A stretch of 64,000 bases of DNA from an uncultured Flavobacteriales bacterium (GTDB lineage Bacteria > Bacteroidota > Bacteroidia > Flavobacteriales > Schleiferiaceae). Below the pieces are notes generated by a model. That model did no database searches. It was not told the DNA's origin and saw only the letters and a program-made list of their open reading frames with translations. A program made the translations under genes and the position numbers. Positions 9,945 through 19,561 of the stretch are shown one piece after another; position 1 is the first letter of the stretch; each line of letters begins with the position of its first letter. The stretch is taken from NCBI GenBank assembly GCA_913055685.1, contig CAJXKC010000001.1:682001-746000 (forward strand), in the 5' to 3' direction.

Positions 9945-11274
9945 TTTGATTCCCTTTGTTTTGATCGCCATTATTGCGCGGTTTGCGGCGACGATTCCGA
10001 TTGTTATTTCGGTTGCCAGAACCCTGCTTTGCTTTAGCCTCTGGACTGTTTGTTTGACCACCACCTTGATTAGGCTTTCCGCTGCTTCGTTTAGGTTTTT
10101 GTTGACCTTTATTATTTCCGCCACCTTGGGCTTTCGCCTGAGGACGACCTTTACGTCGCTTATTACGACCGCCTTGTTTGCGTCCACCTTTATTATCAAA
10201 ACGAGTTAACTCATCTTGGCCAACTACATTTTCATAGGTCGGAATATCCACATTAGGTTTATTGGCGTCAAAGTGTTTTAGATCCTCGGGCGCTTCTCCC
10301 TTTTCGTTCATGGCCATGATTTTCTTTACATCGGCCAAGTTCACCGCCACCCATTCATTACGTTCATCGGGTAAAGAGTACCAAAGCACTTCTTTAAAGA
10401 TGTCCATTTTCTGGAAATATGCCTTTCCGGATTTGGTCTCTAAATGCTTATTGGTATCGGGGAAATTCTTTAAAGCGTCTAAGTAGGAGTCAAGCTCATA
10501 GTTTAAACAGCATTTCAACTTACCGCATTGTCCCGCTAATTTGGTGGGGTTTAAAGACAATTGTTGGTATCGCGCCGCCGAAGTGTTTACCGATCGGAAA
10601 TCGGTGAGCCAAGTGCTGCAGCATAATTCGCGACCACAAGAGCCAATGCCTCCAATTTTCCCTGCCTCCTGACGAGTTCCAATTTGGCGCATTTCTACCC
10701 GGATCCTGAACTCGGAGGCCAAAACTTTAATTAGCTCGCGGAAGTCTACCCGCTCGTCGGCGATATAATAGAAAGTAGCCTTGGCATTATCGCCCTGGAA
10801 TTCTACATCGCTAAGCTTCATGTTTAAGTTAAGCTCCTTAACGATTTCTCGGGTTCTAATTAAAGTAGACGCTTCACGATCTTGCGCTTCTTTCCACAAG
10901 TCAATGTCACGTTGATTAGCCTTTCGGTATAATTTGCGCACGTCGGGCGATTCAGGTTTTAGCCTGCGTTTATTCATTTGCAGGCGTACCAATTCACCCG
11001 TTAGTGAAACGGCTCCTATATCATGACCTGGGTTGCCCTCAACAGCAACCACATCACCCATATAGACCTTAAGGTCATTAACATTCTTATAATATTCCTT
11101 GCGGCCGTTTTTAAAACGGACTTCAATACAATCAAAGGGCAATACATTTCCTGGGAGCTCCATATCGCTCAACCAGTCGAACACCGTGTGCTTTTCGCAT
11201 CCTTTTACCCCGCAAGAACCATTATTGCGACAACCTTTGGGTATCCCAGAGGTGCTACAACTTCCACATCCCAT
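9937..11274 (-). CDS. ricT: PSP1-domain protein, RicT/YaaT homologue
   Basis: 445 residues. The N-terminus is rich in cysteine (MGCGSCSTSGIPKGCRNNG and on to C26), and the PSP1 core holds the conserved cysteine groups CGRELCCSTWL and CGKLKCCLNYE. From about residue 360 to the end there is a low-complexity basic tail rich in Gly, Asn, Gln, Lys and Arg, probably flexible and nucleic-acid binding. In Bacillus the family acts with RicA and RicF in a Fe-S-containing complex that affects RNA processing; whether this holds in Bacteroidota is unknown. First gene of the ricT-gldH-PBP1A run. Confidence 0.85.
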   Translation of the reverse strand: MGCGSCSTSGIPKGCRNNGSCGVKGCEKHTVFDWLSDMELPGNVLPFDCIEVRFKNGRKEYYKNVNDLKVYMGDVVAVEGNPGHDIGAVSLTGELVRLQMNKRRLKPESPDVRKLYRKANQRDIDLWKEAQDREASTLIRTREIVKELNLNMKLSDVEFQGDNAKATFYYIADERVDFRELIKVLASEFRIRVEMRQIGTRQEAGKIGGIGSCGRELCCSTWLTDFRSVNTSAARYQQLSLNPTKLAGQCGKLKCCLNYELDSYLDALKNFPDTNKHLETKSGKAYFQKMDIFKEVLWYSLPDERNEWVAVNLADVKKIMAMNEKGEAPEDLKHFDANKPNVDIPTYENVVGQDELTRFDNKGGRKQGGRNKRRKGRPQAKAQGGGNNKGQQKPKRSSGKPNQGGGQTNSPEAKAKQGSGNRNNNRNRRRKPRNNGDQNKGNQND

Positions 11275-11313
11275 CTAAAATCTTTTTTGGTTCATTCTTT
11301 ATGCGAATCCTCG

Positions 11314-11321
11314 CAAAGATA
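11314..11321 (-). promoter_or_regulatory. Candidate -7 element for ricT (TATCTTTG on minus strand)
   Basis: CAAAGATA on the plus strand reads TATCTTTG on the minus strand, matching TAnnTTTG and lying 40 bases upstream of the ricT ATG. No clear -33 TTG is found at 19-21 bp, so this is tentative. It lies in the short divergent space between ricT and the porZ-like gene. Confidence 0.35.
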
Positions 11322-11404
11322 CCATTTCACATTTTGCATTTTTCAGGGCCTTGCCATCATTTTTGGCTACTTTTAACGTTTCAATTCATCCAGGATATAA
11401 AAGC

Positions 11405-13717
11405 ATGATAAAAAGCATCTGGATTGGCTTACTCTGCCTCCCTTTTATAGTAAAAGCTCAAGTCTCCAATAACCTTGGCGTTTGGGTGGATCATTTACCC
11501 TATGCCAAGTCGGTAGATATTCACGAAAGTAATGGGGTAGCCTTTGTTGCCACCGAGCAGGGAATGTATCGCTATGAGTTAATAGATCGAAGTATTCATA
11601 GGGTTTCCAAGGTAAATGGATTAAGTGATGTGGGATTGAGTTGCTTGGCCTATAGCGAGCGCTACGACTTATACTTAATTGGCTATCTGAATGGCAATAT
11701 GGACATTTATGAGCAAGGTGAAGTTAGCAGTTTCCCAGATCTCCGCTTGTCATCTAATTACAGCGGTTTAAAATCAATAAACCACATCCATGTATTAGAC
11801 TCTGTAGCCTATATCGCCACTAATTTTGGAATCTTGGCTTACGATATTGCGGCAGGCTTTGTGCGAGAGACCTACATCATTGGTGAAAATGGCAATACCC
11901 TCGCCGTATATCAAGTGGAAAATGATGAGGATACCCTTTATGCAGCAACTCCTAATGGACTGTACAGGGCACCTCTAAATAGCGCTAAGTTCTTCTTTGA
12001 AAATTGGAAACGTGATCCAGCCATGAGCCGTGAGATCGACAAACTGGCCTATTTCGATGGAAAACTATTTGTGAATCGTAATATTCCTCCTAACGGCGAC
12101 TCCATTTATTACCGTGATGCGAGCGGTACTTGGCAACACTTTAGTGCTAATGAAGTAGCCGATAACCGCGATTTGCGCGAGTCCAGAGGAACATTAGTAG
12201 TAGTCAACAATTTTAGCGCAAGAGCTTATGATAGCAATTTTCAGTTTGTAAAGAACTGGAATAGCACAACGGTTGGCGACACTGCATTTAATCCGGTAGC
12301 GGCGGTAATGGGTTCTAATCCAAATAATTTTTGGATTGCCGATGCCGAAAATGGAATCTTCCATGTATTCCAGATTTTCCCCTTTTCGGTGGTTCCCAAT
12401 AGTCCTCGAACCAAGAACAACCTTCGTTTGCAGCAGCAGGAAGGTTTAATTTGGGTGGCTCCAGGTGGTTTGGATGCAGTAGGTACTCCTCAGTTTAATG
12501 GAGAGGGTTTCTTTCGCTTAAATGGTTTGGACTGGACCAATTTTAACCGAGAGGCATTCGGAAATTATAATGACATCATCGACATCTTGCCTCATTCTAC
12601 CGAGGCTAACCGAATCTATGCTTCTTCTTATGGTTCGGGGATTTTGGAATTGGAAGTTAGCGAAGATCAGGTGAGCCTTATCCGTATCATAAATGAAGCC
12701 AGCACGGGTGGGGCCTTGCCCTCTATCCAGGCCAGTGGCGCACATCGAAATGCAGATATGGAGATGGATGCTGATGGAAATATCTGGTTTAGTAATGCTC
12801 TTACCGATCGCCCCTTAGGCGTTATAAGGCCAGATGGAAGCGTGCAGAGTTACTCGCTTGGAGCTAGCGGTAGCGGTGCCAATGTGCTTAAGATAATGGT
12901 AACTACTACGGGGCAAATTTGGTTGCAAGAGCGCAATAATGGCGTTTTTGTAGTGCGACTGGAAAATGGGGAGCCCGCTGAAATTGCCAAGCTTGGTTCT
13001 TCCGAAGGAAACGGAAACTTACCTTCTGCCACGGTGCTTTCCTTTGCCGAGGATCAAGACGGTGAAATTTGGATTGGTACGAATGAAGGCTTAGCGGTTC
13101 TGTTTTCTCCGGAGAATATTTTCGAAGCAAATCGCAGTTATGATGCCTCTATTATTGTAATCGACGAAGACGGCGACGGCAATGGAGAAAGAGTACTTGG
13201 CTCGGAGTCTATAACCGATATTGAAGTAGATGGCAGTAATAAAAAGTGGTTCGCCACAAGCAATTCAGGTGCTTTCTATACCAATGAAAACGGACGAGTA
13301 CAGCTCTTGCGTTTTTCCAGTGAAAATAGTCCCTTACCCAGTAATAATCTCTTAGATATTGAGATCGACGATATCACTGGTATGGTTTATTTTGGGAGCG
13401 ATGAAGGCATCGTTTCTTATCAGGGTCAGGCTACCGCTGGTGAAGAAAGTATGAGCGATGTTTTTGCTTATCCCAATCCCGTTCCTCCCGAATATGGCGG
13501 TCCAATTTTAATACGCGGTTTGGTTACCAATGCTCAAGTAAAAATTACTGATCTAGAGGGAAATATCGTTTTCGAAACTGTTGCTGAAGGTGGTCAGGCA
13601 ATCTGGTCGGGCAATAACTTCGACGGACAAAGAGTTCGATCCGGTATTTACCTAGCCCTTATCACCGATGACTTAGGGCTAAACACCGAGGTGACAAAGA
13701 TTATGATTCTCAACTAA
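11405..13717 (+). CDS. porZ: T9SS-associated beta-propeller protein, PorZ-like
   Basis: 770 residues from the ATG at 11405, which begins a clean signal peptide (MIKSIWIGLLCLPFIVKA, cleavage before QV). The 18 residues upstream in the open frame lack such a signal. The body is made of two-component-regulator-type propeller blades, with repeats of the kind IWIGTNEGLAV, KWFATSNSGAF and VYFGSDEGIVS, followed from about residue 680 by a C-terminal sorting-like domain (YPNPVPPEYGG to TKIMILN). This architecture and the neighbouring recO are those of PorZ, a surface component of the T9SS attachment complex that delivers A-LPS in Porphyromonas. Assignment to PorZ rather than another propeller T9SS protein rests on architecture and neighbourhood. 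Confidence 0.75.
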   Translation: MIKSIWIGLLCLPFIVKAQVSNNLGVWVDHLPYAKSVDIHESNGVAFVATEQGMYRYELIDRSIHRVSKVNGLSDVGLSCLAYSERYDLYLIGYLNGNMDIYEQGEVSSFPDLRLSSNYSGLKSINHIHVLDSVAYIATNFGILAYDIAAGFVRETYIIGENGNTLAVYQVENDEDTLYAATPNGLYRAPLNSAKFFFENWKRDPAMSREIDKLAYFDGKLFVNRNIPPNGDSIYYRDASGTWQHFSANEVADNRDLRESRGTLVVVNNFSARAYDSNFQFVKNWNSTTVGDTAFNPVAAVMGSNPNNFWIADAENGIFHVFQIFPFSVVPNSPRTKNNLRLQQQEGLIWVAPGGLDAVGTPQFNGEGFFRLNGLDWTNFNREAFGNYNDIIDILPHSTEANRIYASSYGSGILELEVSEDQVSLIRIINEASTGGALPSIQASGAHRNADMEMDADGNIWFSNALTDRPLGVIRPDGSVQSYSLGASGSGANVLKIMVTTTGQIWLQERNNGVFVVRLENGEPAEIAKLGSSEGNGNLPSATVLSFAEDQDGEIWIGTNEGLAVLFSPENIFEANRSYDASIIVIDEDGDGNGERVLGSESITDIEVDGSNKKWFATSNSGAFYTNENGRVQLLRFSSENSPLPSNNLLDIEIDDITGMVYFGSDEGIVSYQGQATAGEESMSDVFAYPNPVPPEYGGPILIRGLVTNAQVKITDLEGNIVFETVAEGGQAIWSGNNFDGQRVRSGIYLALITDDLGLNTEVTKIMILN

Positions 13718-14439
13718 TGCTGAAAAAAGGGCAGGCCTTGGTATTGCGCACTACTCCTTACGGGGATAAACGGGTGATCATCAATGTTTATAGTCCACAA
13801 GAAGGCGCTCTGGGATTAATCGCTAGCCTTTCTAAAAAGTCAGATAAGGGTCTTAAACCAGCACACTTTCAAGCTTTACAGGCATTGGAACTTGTATATC
13901 AAGAACAGTCGAAGGGAGATTTAAAAGCTTTGCGCGAGGCGCGTATACTTTATTCTTACCAAGACTTGTTTTTCGATCCAGTTAAATCATGCCTTAGCTT
14001 ATTTATAGCAGAGTTTTTACAGAAAGTCTTACGAGAGGAAGAGGCTAATTCGAGCTTGTTTGACTTCATTTTTCAAGCTATGCGTTCTCTGGATAAAGCG
14101 CAGCTTGGCCTGGCCAATTTCCATTTACTTTTTCTAATGGAGCTTAGCCGTTACTTTGGGATTCAACCTCATTTGGAGGGAGAGGGAAATTATATGGATT
14201 TACTTCATGGGGAATTACTAGAGGAGGCCCCTCATCACCCTTATTTCATTAGTGGTGAAGAATTAGCGCTATGGCGAAATCTATATCAACACGATTGGCA
14301 AGAATGGCCTAGCTTTGATTTCAAAGGAGCGCAATTGAGAAGACAAGCCTTGGATAATATGGTACAGTATTATCGCCTCCAATTGCATGATTTTGGCCCC
14401 TTAAAGTCCATCAATGTGTTACGAGAGGTGCTGACTTAA
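13717..14439 (+). CDS. recO: DNA repair protein RecO
   Basis: 240 residues with the N-terminal OB-fold typical of RecO (KGQALVLRTTPYGDKRVIINVYS) and the helical C-terminal region. The cysteine zinc-finger residues of many RecO proteins are absent, as is usual in Bacteroidota. RecO helps load RecA on SSB-coated single-stranded DNA in the RecFOR pathway. The ATG overlaps the last base of the porZ-like gene (TAATG), so translation is coupled. The TAA shares a 4-base TTAA with the convergent DUF4837 gene. Confidence 0.9.
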   Translation: MLKKGQALVLRTTPYGDKRVIINVYSPQEGALGLIASLSKKSDKGLKPAHFQALQALELVYQEQSKGDLKALREARILYSYQDLFFDPVKSCLSLFIAEFLQKVLREEEANSSLFDFIFQAMRSLDKAQLGLANFHLLFLMELSRYFGIQPHLEGEGNYMDLLHGELLEEAPHHPYFISGEELALWRNLYQHDWQEWPSFDFKGAQLRRQALDNMVQYYRLQLHDFGPLKSINVLREVLT

Positions 14440-15452
14440 TCTAAGTCGAGTGTGCGTATTAAGCTTTCTAGTTCGAACAAACTTTTACGCTTCTTCTTAT
14501 CAGGCGCAAGCATAAAGGTGTCGATGTAAATGAGGCGCCCATTTTTTTCATCATAAATCGTGAAGCTCACAAAGGGCCCTCCCATCAAATCCCCGACAGT
14601 ACGCCATAAACCTCTTGTTTCTAAAGCGAAGCGTCCTTGGAATTCGGTGGCATTAATTTGAGGTTTAATCAGATCCTCGACCACCATATAGCTCCCTTCT
14701 CGAGAACCAGGAACATAAAGTTTAGTGAGGCTATCACGAAGTGGAATAATGTTGTTTCCAATTATAGCCTCGTCTTCTGGGAGTTCACCTACGTAAATAA
14801 TAATCCCATTATCACTACGAGTGGTGCTTTTCCAATATACCACCAGGTCCTCTTCTGCTACACTGATGGTAAAATCACGAGGGATGTCTAGTTTTAAATT
14901 GTGTTTTTCAAAAAACTCAGGGTACTCCTTTAAGCTTAAAGGCTTTAATTTTTTGGTCAGCCGCTCCGCTTCGCGATTGGCAATTAAATCTTCCAAAGCA
15001 GAATTATTCTTAAGAATCATTTTCCGCAGGGCCAATTCATCTTCCGCTTGAAAGAAGGCAACTAATTGTCCGCGCGCCCAAAGGTCTTTTTGAACCTGGT
15101 AATAAGCGCTATCGTCCACTGCTAAGCTTACTACATATCGGGTGCGTTGAAGAAGTTCACTAAACTCACGAGGATTAACTTGCCGCACGGTGTAGAGTGG
15201 TTCTGGCTGAGGTAAGCCATAGGTCATGGCGGTAAAATGACTTTGGAAGGCGCGGCCTGCGGTACCATTCCAAACCTTGTCTTCGGCGACCACCAGAATG
15301 TCTAAAATTCCCCCGTTGGCCGAAGGCAAAGTAGTATTCTGAAAAAGGCGTTCTACTGCCGATTTTCCTTCCCCATCTCCTGATGACTGGCAAGCGCTGA
15401 AAGAAAAAAGACTTATCGTTAATGCCAAGAAGCGGGAAAGGATAGATTTCAT
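14436..15452 (-). CDS. DUF4837-family lipoprotein
   Basis: 338 residues with a lipoprotein signal ending FSACQ (Cys at about 20). The sequence after it (SANGGILDILVVAEDKVWNG) matches the start of the DUF4837 family common in Bacteroidota; no biochemical function is established. It starts at the last base of the preceding transglycosylase gene (one-base overlap), suggesting a cell-envelope operon with it and gatA/tatA upstream. Its stop codon overlaps that of recO. Confidence 0.8.
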   Translation of the reverse strand: MKSILSRFLALTISLFSFSACQSSGDGEGKSAVERLFQNTTLPSANGGILDILVVAEDKVWNGTAGRAFQSHFTAMTYGLPQPEPLYTVRQVNPREFSELLQRTRYVVSLAVDDSAYYQVQKDLWARGQLVAFFQAEDELALRKMILKNNSALEDLIANREAERLTKKLKPLSLKEYPEFFEKHNLKLDIPRDFTISVAEEDLVVYWKSTTRSDNGIIIYVGELPEDEAIIGNNIIPLRDSLTKLYVPGSREGSYMVVEDLIKPQINATEFQGRFALETRGLWRTVGDLMGGPFVSFTIYDEKNGRLIYIDTFMLAPDKKKRKSLFELESLIRTLDLD

Positions 15453-16993
15453 TAGCCTTCGGGGTAAATTTTTAAGGTCATACCCGGTTTTAAGCTACGC
15501 GCATTGCGAATGCCATTCCAGGACATGATGTTCTGAGCGCTCACTCCAGGGTATTTTTTTGCAATACTGTAAAAAGTCTCACCATTGCGTACTCTGTAGG
15601 TTTCATACTCTCCTTTAGGGGTACTCACTTTTGCCGCAGCTGGTTTGCTTGAGCTACTTTTAGTGCTTGATGAGGCCACAGTAGTCTTAGGTAAACGTCG
15701 GGGATAAATGGTTAGTCTTTGGCCCACCCGAATAGTATTTCCGCGTAAGCCGTTCCAGCGGCGAATGCTCGAGACGCTCACTCCATATTTTTCGGCGATT
15801 GTTCCCAAGACCTCACCCCTGCGAACTTTATGTCTTAGCCGATCATTCATTTTAACCAAAGCAGGGGCAGCTTTTTTATTCTGCGCAAAGTGGGTTTCGG
15901 CAATTTTGTAGATGGAGTCTTCATTGGCGATGAAAAGGCCAATCTTATCCGAAGGTAAAATCAAATGGTATTGCTTACCCGAAATTTTGGGAATAACCTT
16001 ATAGCGGTAGGCAGGGTTTAAAAACTCCAATTCCTCTTCGGTCATATCAATAAGCTCAGAAAGCTGCTCAAAGCTCACCTTTTCCTTAACCACCACCGTG
16101 TCGGTGCTAAAGTAGGATGGTTTAACCTCTGAAGGGAAAATAAGGTGATCTTCATGGAAGTTCATGATGTAATTTACGGCGATGAATGCGGGAACATAAC
16201 CGGCTGTTTCACGCGGTAAAAAGGGGCGAATGGCCCAGTAATTTGTCTGACCACCAGAGCGTCGAATTGCTTTGTTCACATTTCCTGGACCAGAGTTATA
16301 AGCGGCCAGGGCCAAGTTCCAATCACCGAAAATGTCGTAGAGCTTGGTAAGGTATTTACAAGCAGCTTCGGTACTTTTTATGGGGTCGTTTCTTTCGTCG
16401 ATATAGCTATTTACCGTTAAGCCATTGAGCTTTCCAGTTGAATACATAAACTGCCAGAGTCCCGCTGCGCCTACCCAAGAGCGAGCTTTTGGGTTTAAAG
16501 CAGATTCCACTACCGCTAAGTATTTCAGCTCGAGGGGCATATTGTATTTATCCAAAGCCTGCTCAAACATGGGAAAATAGTAATGAGCCAATCCTAACAT
16601 GCGACTCACTTGCTCGCGGCGCTTTTTGGAGTAAAGGTCGATGAAAGACCGCACTACCGGATTGTAATCTAGGTCCATGGGACTTAAAGCATTCAGGTCG
16701 GCAATACGCGCCTCATAAATACTGTCGTGAAGGTCCGGAATTAAATTGCTGTTTAAAACGGTGCTGTCGTTTTGATTCTCAAAGCTCACTAGACTGCTGT
16801 CCTGAAAGAAATTGGTGAACAATAAGCTATCGAGGCGAGCTGCCAAAGGGTAATCCTGAAGGTCAATTTCTTCCAGGCTTAGCGCTTTTGGTTTGGGGAT
16901 AGTATCGGTATCACCTTTTTGCGGACCGGTGGCTAAAACTGCCCCTGGTAGAATTAATGATGTAACCGTTGTTAGTAATAGCCTACGTTTCAT
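15452..16993 (-). CDS. MltD-like membrane-bound lytic murein transglycosylase with LysM domains
   Basis: 513 residues with an N-terminal signal (ending near residue 21), a lysozyme-like SLT domain and C-terminal LysM repeats. The catalytic glutamate is E163 in VVESALNPKARS, followed by GAAGLWQFM and AAYNSGPGNV, all SLT hallmarks. Two clear LysM motifs are at about residues 388-435 (HKVRRGEVLGTIAEKYGVS) and 462-513, with a more divergent one near 315-350. A Ser/Lys/Ala-rich linker separates the two clear repeats. The enzyme cleaves peptidoglycan glycan strands in the periplasm. The order tatA, gatA, this gene, DUF4837 is a recurrent Bacteroidota arrangement. Confidence 0.9.
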   Translation of the reverse strand: MKRRLLLTTVTSLILPGAVLATGPQKGDTDTIPKPKALSLEEIDLQDYPLAARLDSLLFTNFFQDSSLVSFENQNDSTVLNSNLIPDLHDSIYEARIADLNALSPMDLDYNPVVRSFIDLYSKKRREQVSRMLGLAHYYFPMFEQALDKYNMPLELKYLAVVESALNPKARSWVGAAGLWQFMYSTGKLNGLTVNSYIDERNDPIKSTEAACKYLTKLYDIFGDWNLALAAYNSGPGNVNKAIRRSGGQTNYWAIRPFLPRETAGYVPAFIAVNYIMNFHEDHLIFPSEVKPSYFSTDTVVVKEKVSFEQLSELIDMTEEELEFLNPAYRYKVIPKISGKQYHLILPSDKIGLFIANEDSIYKIAETHFAQNKKAAPALVKMNDRLRHKVRRGEVLGTIAEKYGVSVSSIRRWNGLRGNTIRVGQRLTIYPRRLPKTTVASSSTKSSSSKPAAAKVSTPKGEYETYRVRNGETFYSIAKKYPGVSAQNIMSWNGIRNARSLKPGMTLKIYPEG

Positions 16994-17076
16994 GAATACT
17001 GAAGAATAATTGCCAATGGCAAAAGGTACGCAAAAATTACATACCCTATTTGAATTACGAACGAGATTTTTAACGC

Positions 17077-18495
17077 TTAATTGTGAACTAATGTTTGCGC
17101 AAAGGCCAAGAGCTCAGCTTCTTTGAAGCGTTGTGCGGTAAATTGCATGCCTAGGGGTAAGCCATTTTCGTGTTTGGCTAAGGGAAGGCTAATGGATGGG
17201 CAGCCCGTAATATTCGCATGTACGGTGAAGATATCTTCGAGGTACATTTGAGTGGGGTCACTTTCAACCTGATCGATGCGGAAGGCCGTGTGCGGAGTGG
17301 TTGGGGAAAAGATTAAATCGAAATCCTCAAATATTTCATTGGTTTTATCCTGCACTAGGCGGCGCGCTTTTTGAGCTTTGCCGTAGTAGGCATCGTAGTA
17401 GCCGCTGCTTAATACGAAAGTTCCTAAAAGGATTCGGCGTTTTACTTCGGGCCCAAAGCCTTCGGTACGTGAAAGCTTATAAGTGCTCTCTAAATCGTGG
17501 GCATTCTCACTACGGTAGCCAAAGTGAATACCGTCGTAGCGTGCTAAATTACTAGAAGCTTCGGCCGTGGTAAGGATGTAATATACGGGAACCATGGTGT
17601 CTAAGAAAGGGAAGTCAATTCCCTTAACCTCATGGCCCTGCTCTTCGAGTTCCTTAATGATACGCTCACTTTCTTCACGCACTTTGGGGTCTAATTTCTC
17701 ACTTTCCAAAGCGTCTTTGAAGTAGGCGATTCGCAATTTCTTGGGCAATTCTGCCTCACTTGCTTTTTTTACTTCTTGCTTGCTAAGTGTGTTGTCGAAA
17801 TTATCAGGGCCCGCCATTACTTCATAGAGGGTGCTGATGTCTTCTGCACTGCGGGCAAAAGGACCAATCTGATCAAAGCTAGAAGCGAAGGCAATAAGTC
17901 CGTGTCGAGAAATTCTTCCGTAGGTCGGCTTAAAGCCGTAAATACCAGTAAAACTGGCCGGTTGGCGAATTGAGCCACCGGTGTCGCTGCCCAGTGAAGC
18001 AAGACATAGTCCGGCCGAAACTGCCGCAGCAGACCCACCAGATGAGCCACCTGCTACCCGGTCCTTATCTAATGGATTCTTTACCGCTCCGTATTTGCTG
18101 AAGCGATTGGAAGACCCCATTGCAAATTCATCACAGTTTAGACGGCCAATTATTATGGCGTCTTCCTCCAACAAGCGTTCAACAACTGTTGCCGAAAAGA
18201 GCGATTGAAAGCCATCTAAAATTTTGGAGGCCGCGCTAACGGGATGATCCTTATAAACGATGTTATCCTTGATTCCGATTACCATGCCCGCTAATTTCCC
18301 CGCCGTACCGTGCTTTATTTTAGCGTCGATAACGGTGGCCCGAGCCCTAGCATCGTGGGCATAGACATCCACAAAAGCATTAAGATCCTGATTCTCGTCT
18401 ATTCGCTTCAGGTAATCCTCAACTAATGATACACAATTGATAGAGCCGGCATTTAGGTCGGCCTGAATGTCGCTGAGCTTATGGTAATCCTTCAA
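17077..18495 (-). CDS. gatA: Asp-tRNA(Asn)/Glu-tRNA(Gln) amidotransferase subunit A
   Basis: 472 residues, normal for GatA. The amidase Ser-cisSer-Lys triad is visible: K76 (VIGIKDNIV), S151 in the AGGSSGGSAAAV loop and the nucleophile S175 in DTGGSIRQPA. With GatB and GatC, encoded elsewhere, it supplies ammonia from glutamine to amidate mischarged tRNA. It is 12 bases downstream of tatA and separated by about 80 bases from the transglycosylase gene. Start at 18495 (MKDYHKLSDIQ) fits family N-termini. Confidence 0.94.
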   Translation of the reverse strand: MKDYHKLSDIQADLNAGSINCVSLVEDYLKRIDENQDLNAFVDVYAHDARARATVIDAKIKHGTAGKLAGMVIGIKDNIVYKDHPVSAASKILDGFQSLFSATVVERLLEEDAIIIGRLNCDEFAMGSSNRFSKYGAVKNPLDKDRVAGGSSGGSAAAVSAGLCLASLGSDTGGSIRQPASFTGIYGFKPTYGRISRHGLIAFASSFDQIGPFARSAEDISTLYEVMAGPDNFDNTLSKQEVKKASEAELPKKLRIAYFKDALESEKLDPKVREESERIIKELEEQGHEVKGIDFPFLDTMVPVYYILTTAEASSNLARYDGIHFGYRSENAHDLESTYKLSRTEGFGPEVKRRILLGTFVLSSGYYDAYYGKAQKARRLVQDKTNEIFEDFDLIFSPTTPHTAFRIDQVESDPTQMYLEDIFTVHANITGCPSISLPLAKHENGLPLGMQFTAQRFKEAELLAFAQTLVHN

Positions 18496-18507
18496 GGTTT
18501 TTTGATT

Positions 18508-18690
18508 TTATTCCTTTGACTTAGGTTTCTCGTCTTCGTCTTCTTTTACGGCGTCTTTAAACTCTTTGATACCGCCGCCTAGGCCGCGCATCAACTCAGG
18601 GATTTTACGTCCGCCAAAAAGCAATAGCACCAAAGCAACGATTAAAATTATTTGCCATGGACCTACGAGACCTAATAGGATTGCTGACAT
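18508..18690 (-). CDS. tatA: Twin-arginine translocase subunit TatA
   Basis: 60 residues from the ATG at 18690; an in-frame ATG 15 bases further up is less likely because it adds MQKMT before the family-type start. It has the short N-terminal membrane helix after GPWQ, the hinge [20 protein letters not shown] with an amphipathic helix, and a charged tail. TatA forms the pore of the Tat pathway for folded proteins. It precedes gatA on the same strand. Confidence 0.93.
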   Translation of the reverse strand: MSAILLGLVGPWQIILIVALVLLLFGGRKIPELMRGLGGGIKEFKDAVKEDEDEKPKSKE

Positions 18691-18718
18691 TGTCATTTTT
18701 TGCAATTTTATTGAGCCG

Positions 18719-18726
18719 CAAAGGTA
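18719..18726 (-). promoter_or_regulatory. Candidate -7 element for tatA-gatA (TACCTTTG on minus strand)
   Basis: CAAAGGTA on the plus strand is TACCTTTG on the minus strand, matching TAnnTTTG, about 30 bases upstream of the tatA ATG. A -33 TTG is not evident at the expected distance. Confidence 0.35.
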
Positions 18727-18874
18727 TTAAATTAAAGCCTCGCTCGATTTTATCGACATCATAGATTCTTAGCCAGGCTGCATAAGGGCGGGAGAACTTA
18801 GCGCCGCTGAAGCTTTGGTCTTTTATTTCCCCTTGCGCCTGCAATATCGTATCTTCGAAGCCTCAAGCCTGAAC

Positions 18875-19561
18875 ATGGAGAACATCATAGAATTGAGCCA
18901 GATTACTCGAGATTTCCCGCTCGGCAATCAGGTGGTAAAGGTGCTTAAGGGCATCGATCTGCAGATCAAGAAGAACGAATACGTGGCACTAATGGGCCCG
19001 TCGGGGAGCGGTAAGTCTACCTTAATGAACTTATTGGGTTGTCTCGATACCCCAACATCTGGATCTTATGTCCTTAATGGAAAAGACGTAAGTAGGATGA
19101 CGGATAATGACCTAGCAGAGGTCCGAAATAAGGAAATTGGTTTCGTTTTTCAGACCTTTAATCTTTTGCCCCGCAGTACGGCCTTAGAGAATGTAAGTTT
19201 ACCGCTAGTGTATGCCGGAATGAGCGCTTCGGATCGCGAAGCACGCGCCACGCAGGTATTGGACCAAGTAGCTCTTAGCGACCGTATGGATCACCGCCCC
19301 AATCAGCTTTCGGGTGGTCAGCGTCAAAGAGTAGCGGTAGCCCGGGCTTTAGTTAATCACCCTTCCATTATTTTGGCGGATGAGCCAACTGGTAATTTGG
19401 ACACCAAGACTTCGATAGAAATCATGAAACTCTTTGGTGATATTCATGCTCAAGGGAATACAGTAATTCTAGTAACTCACGAGGAAGACATTGCCCAACA
19501 TGCTAAGCGTATAATTCGCTTGCGTGATGGTCAAATAGAATCGGATGAATTAAACGCTTAA
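18875..19561 (+). CDS. ABC transporter ATP-binding protein, LolD/MacB type
   Basis: 228 residues from the ATG at 18875 ([14 protein letters not shown]), preferred over the upstream in-frame start because the extra 20 residues are not family-like. Walker A is at residues 41-49 (GPSGSGKST), the Q-loop is in [10 protein letters not shown], the signature is [15 protein letters not shown] and Walker B is [11 protein letters not shown]; the [10 protein letters not shown] text is typical of the LolD/MacB/FtsE group. It would energise lipoprotein release, macrolide-type efflux or a similar mechanotransmission process; no permease is adjacent. The stop overlaps the SDR start by one base. Confidence 0.9.
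   Translation: MENIIELSQITRDFPLGNQVVKVLKGIDLQIKKNEYVALMGPSGSGKSTLMNLLGCLDTPTSGSYVLNGKDVSRMTDNDLAEVRNKEIGFVFQTFNLLPRSTALENVSLPLVYAGMSASDREARATQVLDQVALSDRMDHRPNQLSGGQRQRVAVARALVNHPSIILADEPTGNLDTKTSIEIMKLFGDIHAQGNTVILVTHEEDIAQHAKRIIRLRDGQIESDELNA

Noticed and set aside
9945-10199. Longer N-terminal extension of gldH
   Set aside because: The extension lies in the coding sequence of the low-complexity ricT tail in another frame and would bury the lipoprotein signal.
11023-11376. 117-residue plus-strand frame over the ricT start
   Set aside because: Runs antisense through the conserved cysteine-rich start of ricT; no signal or domain of its own.
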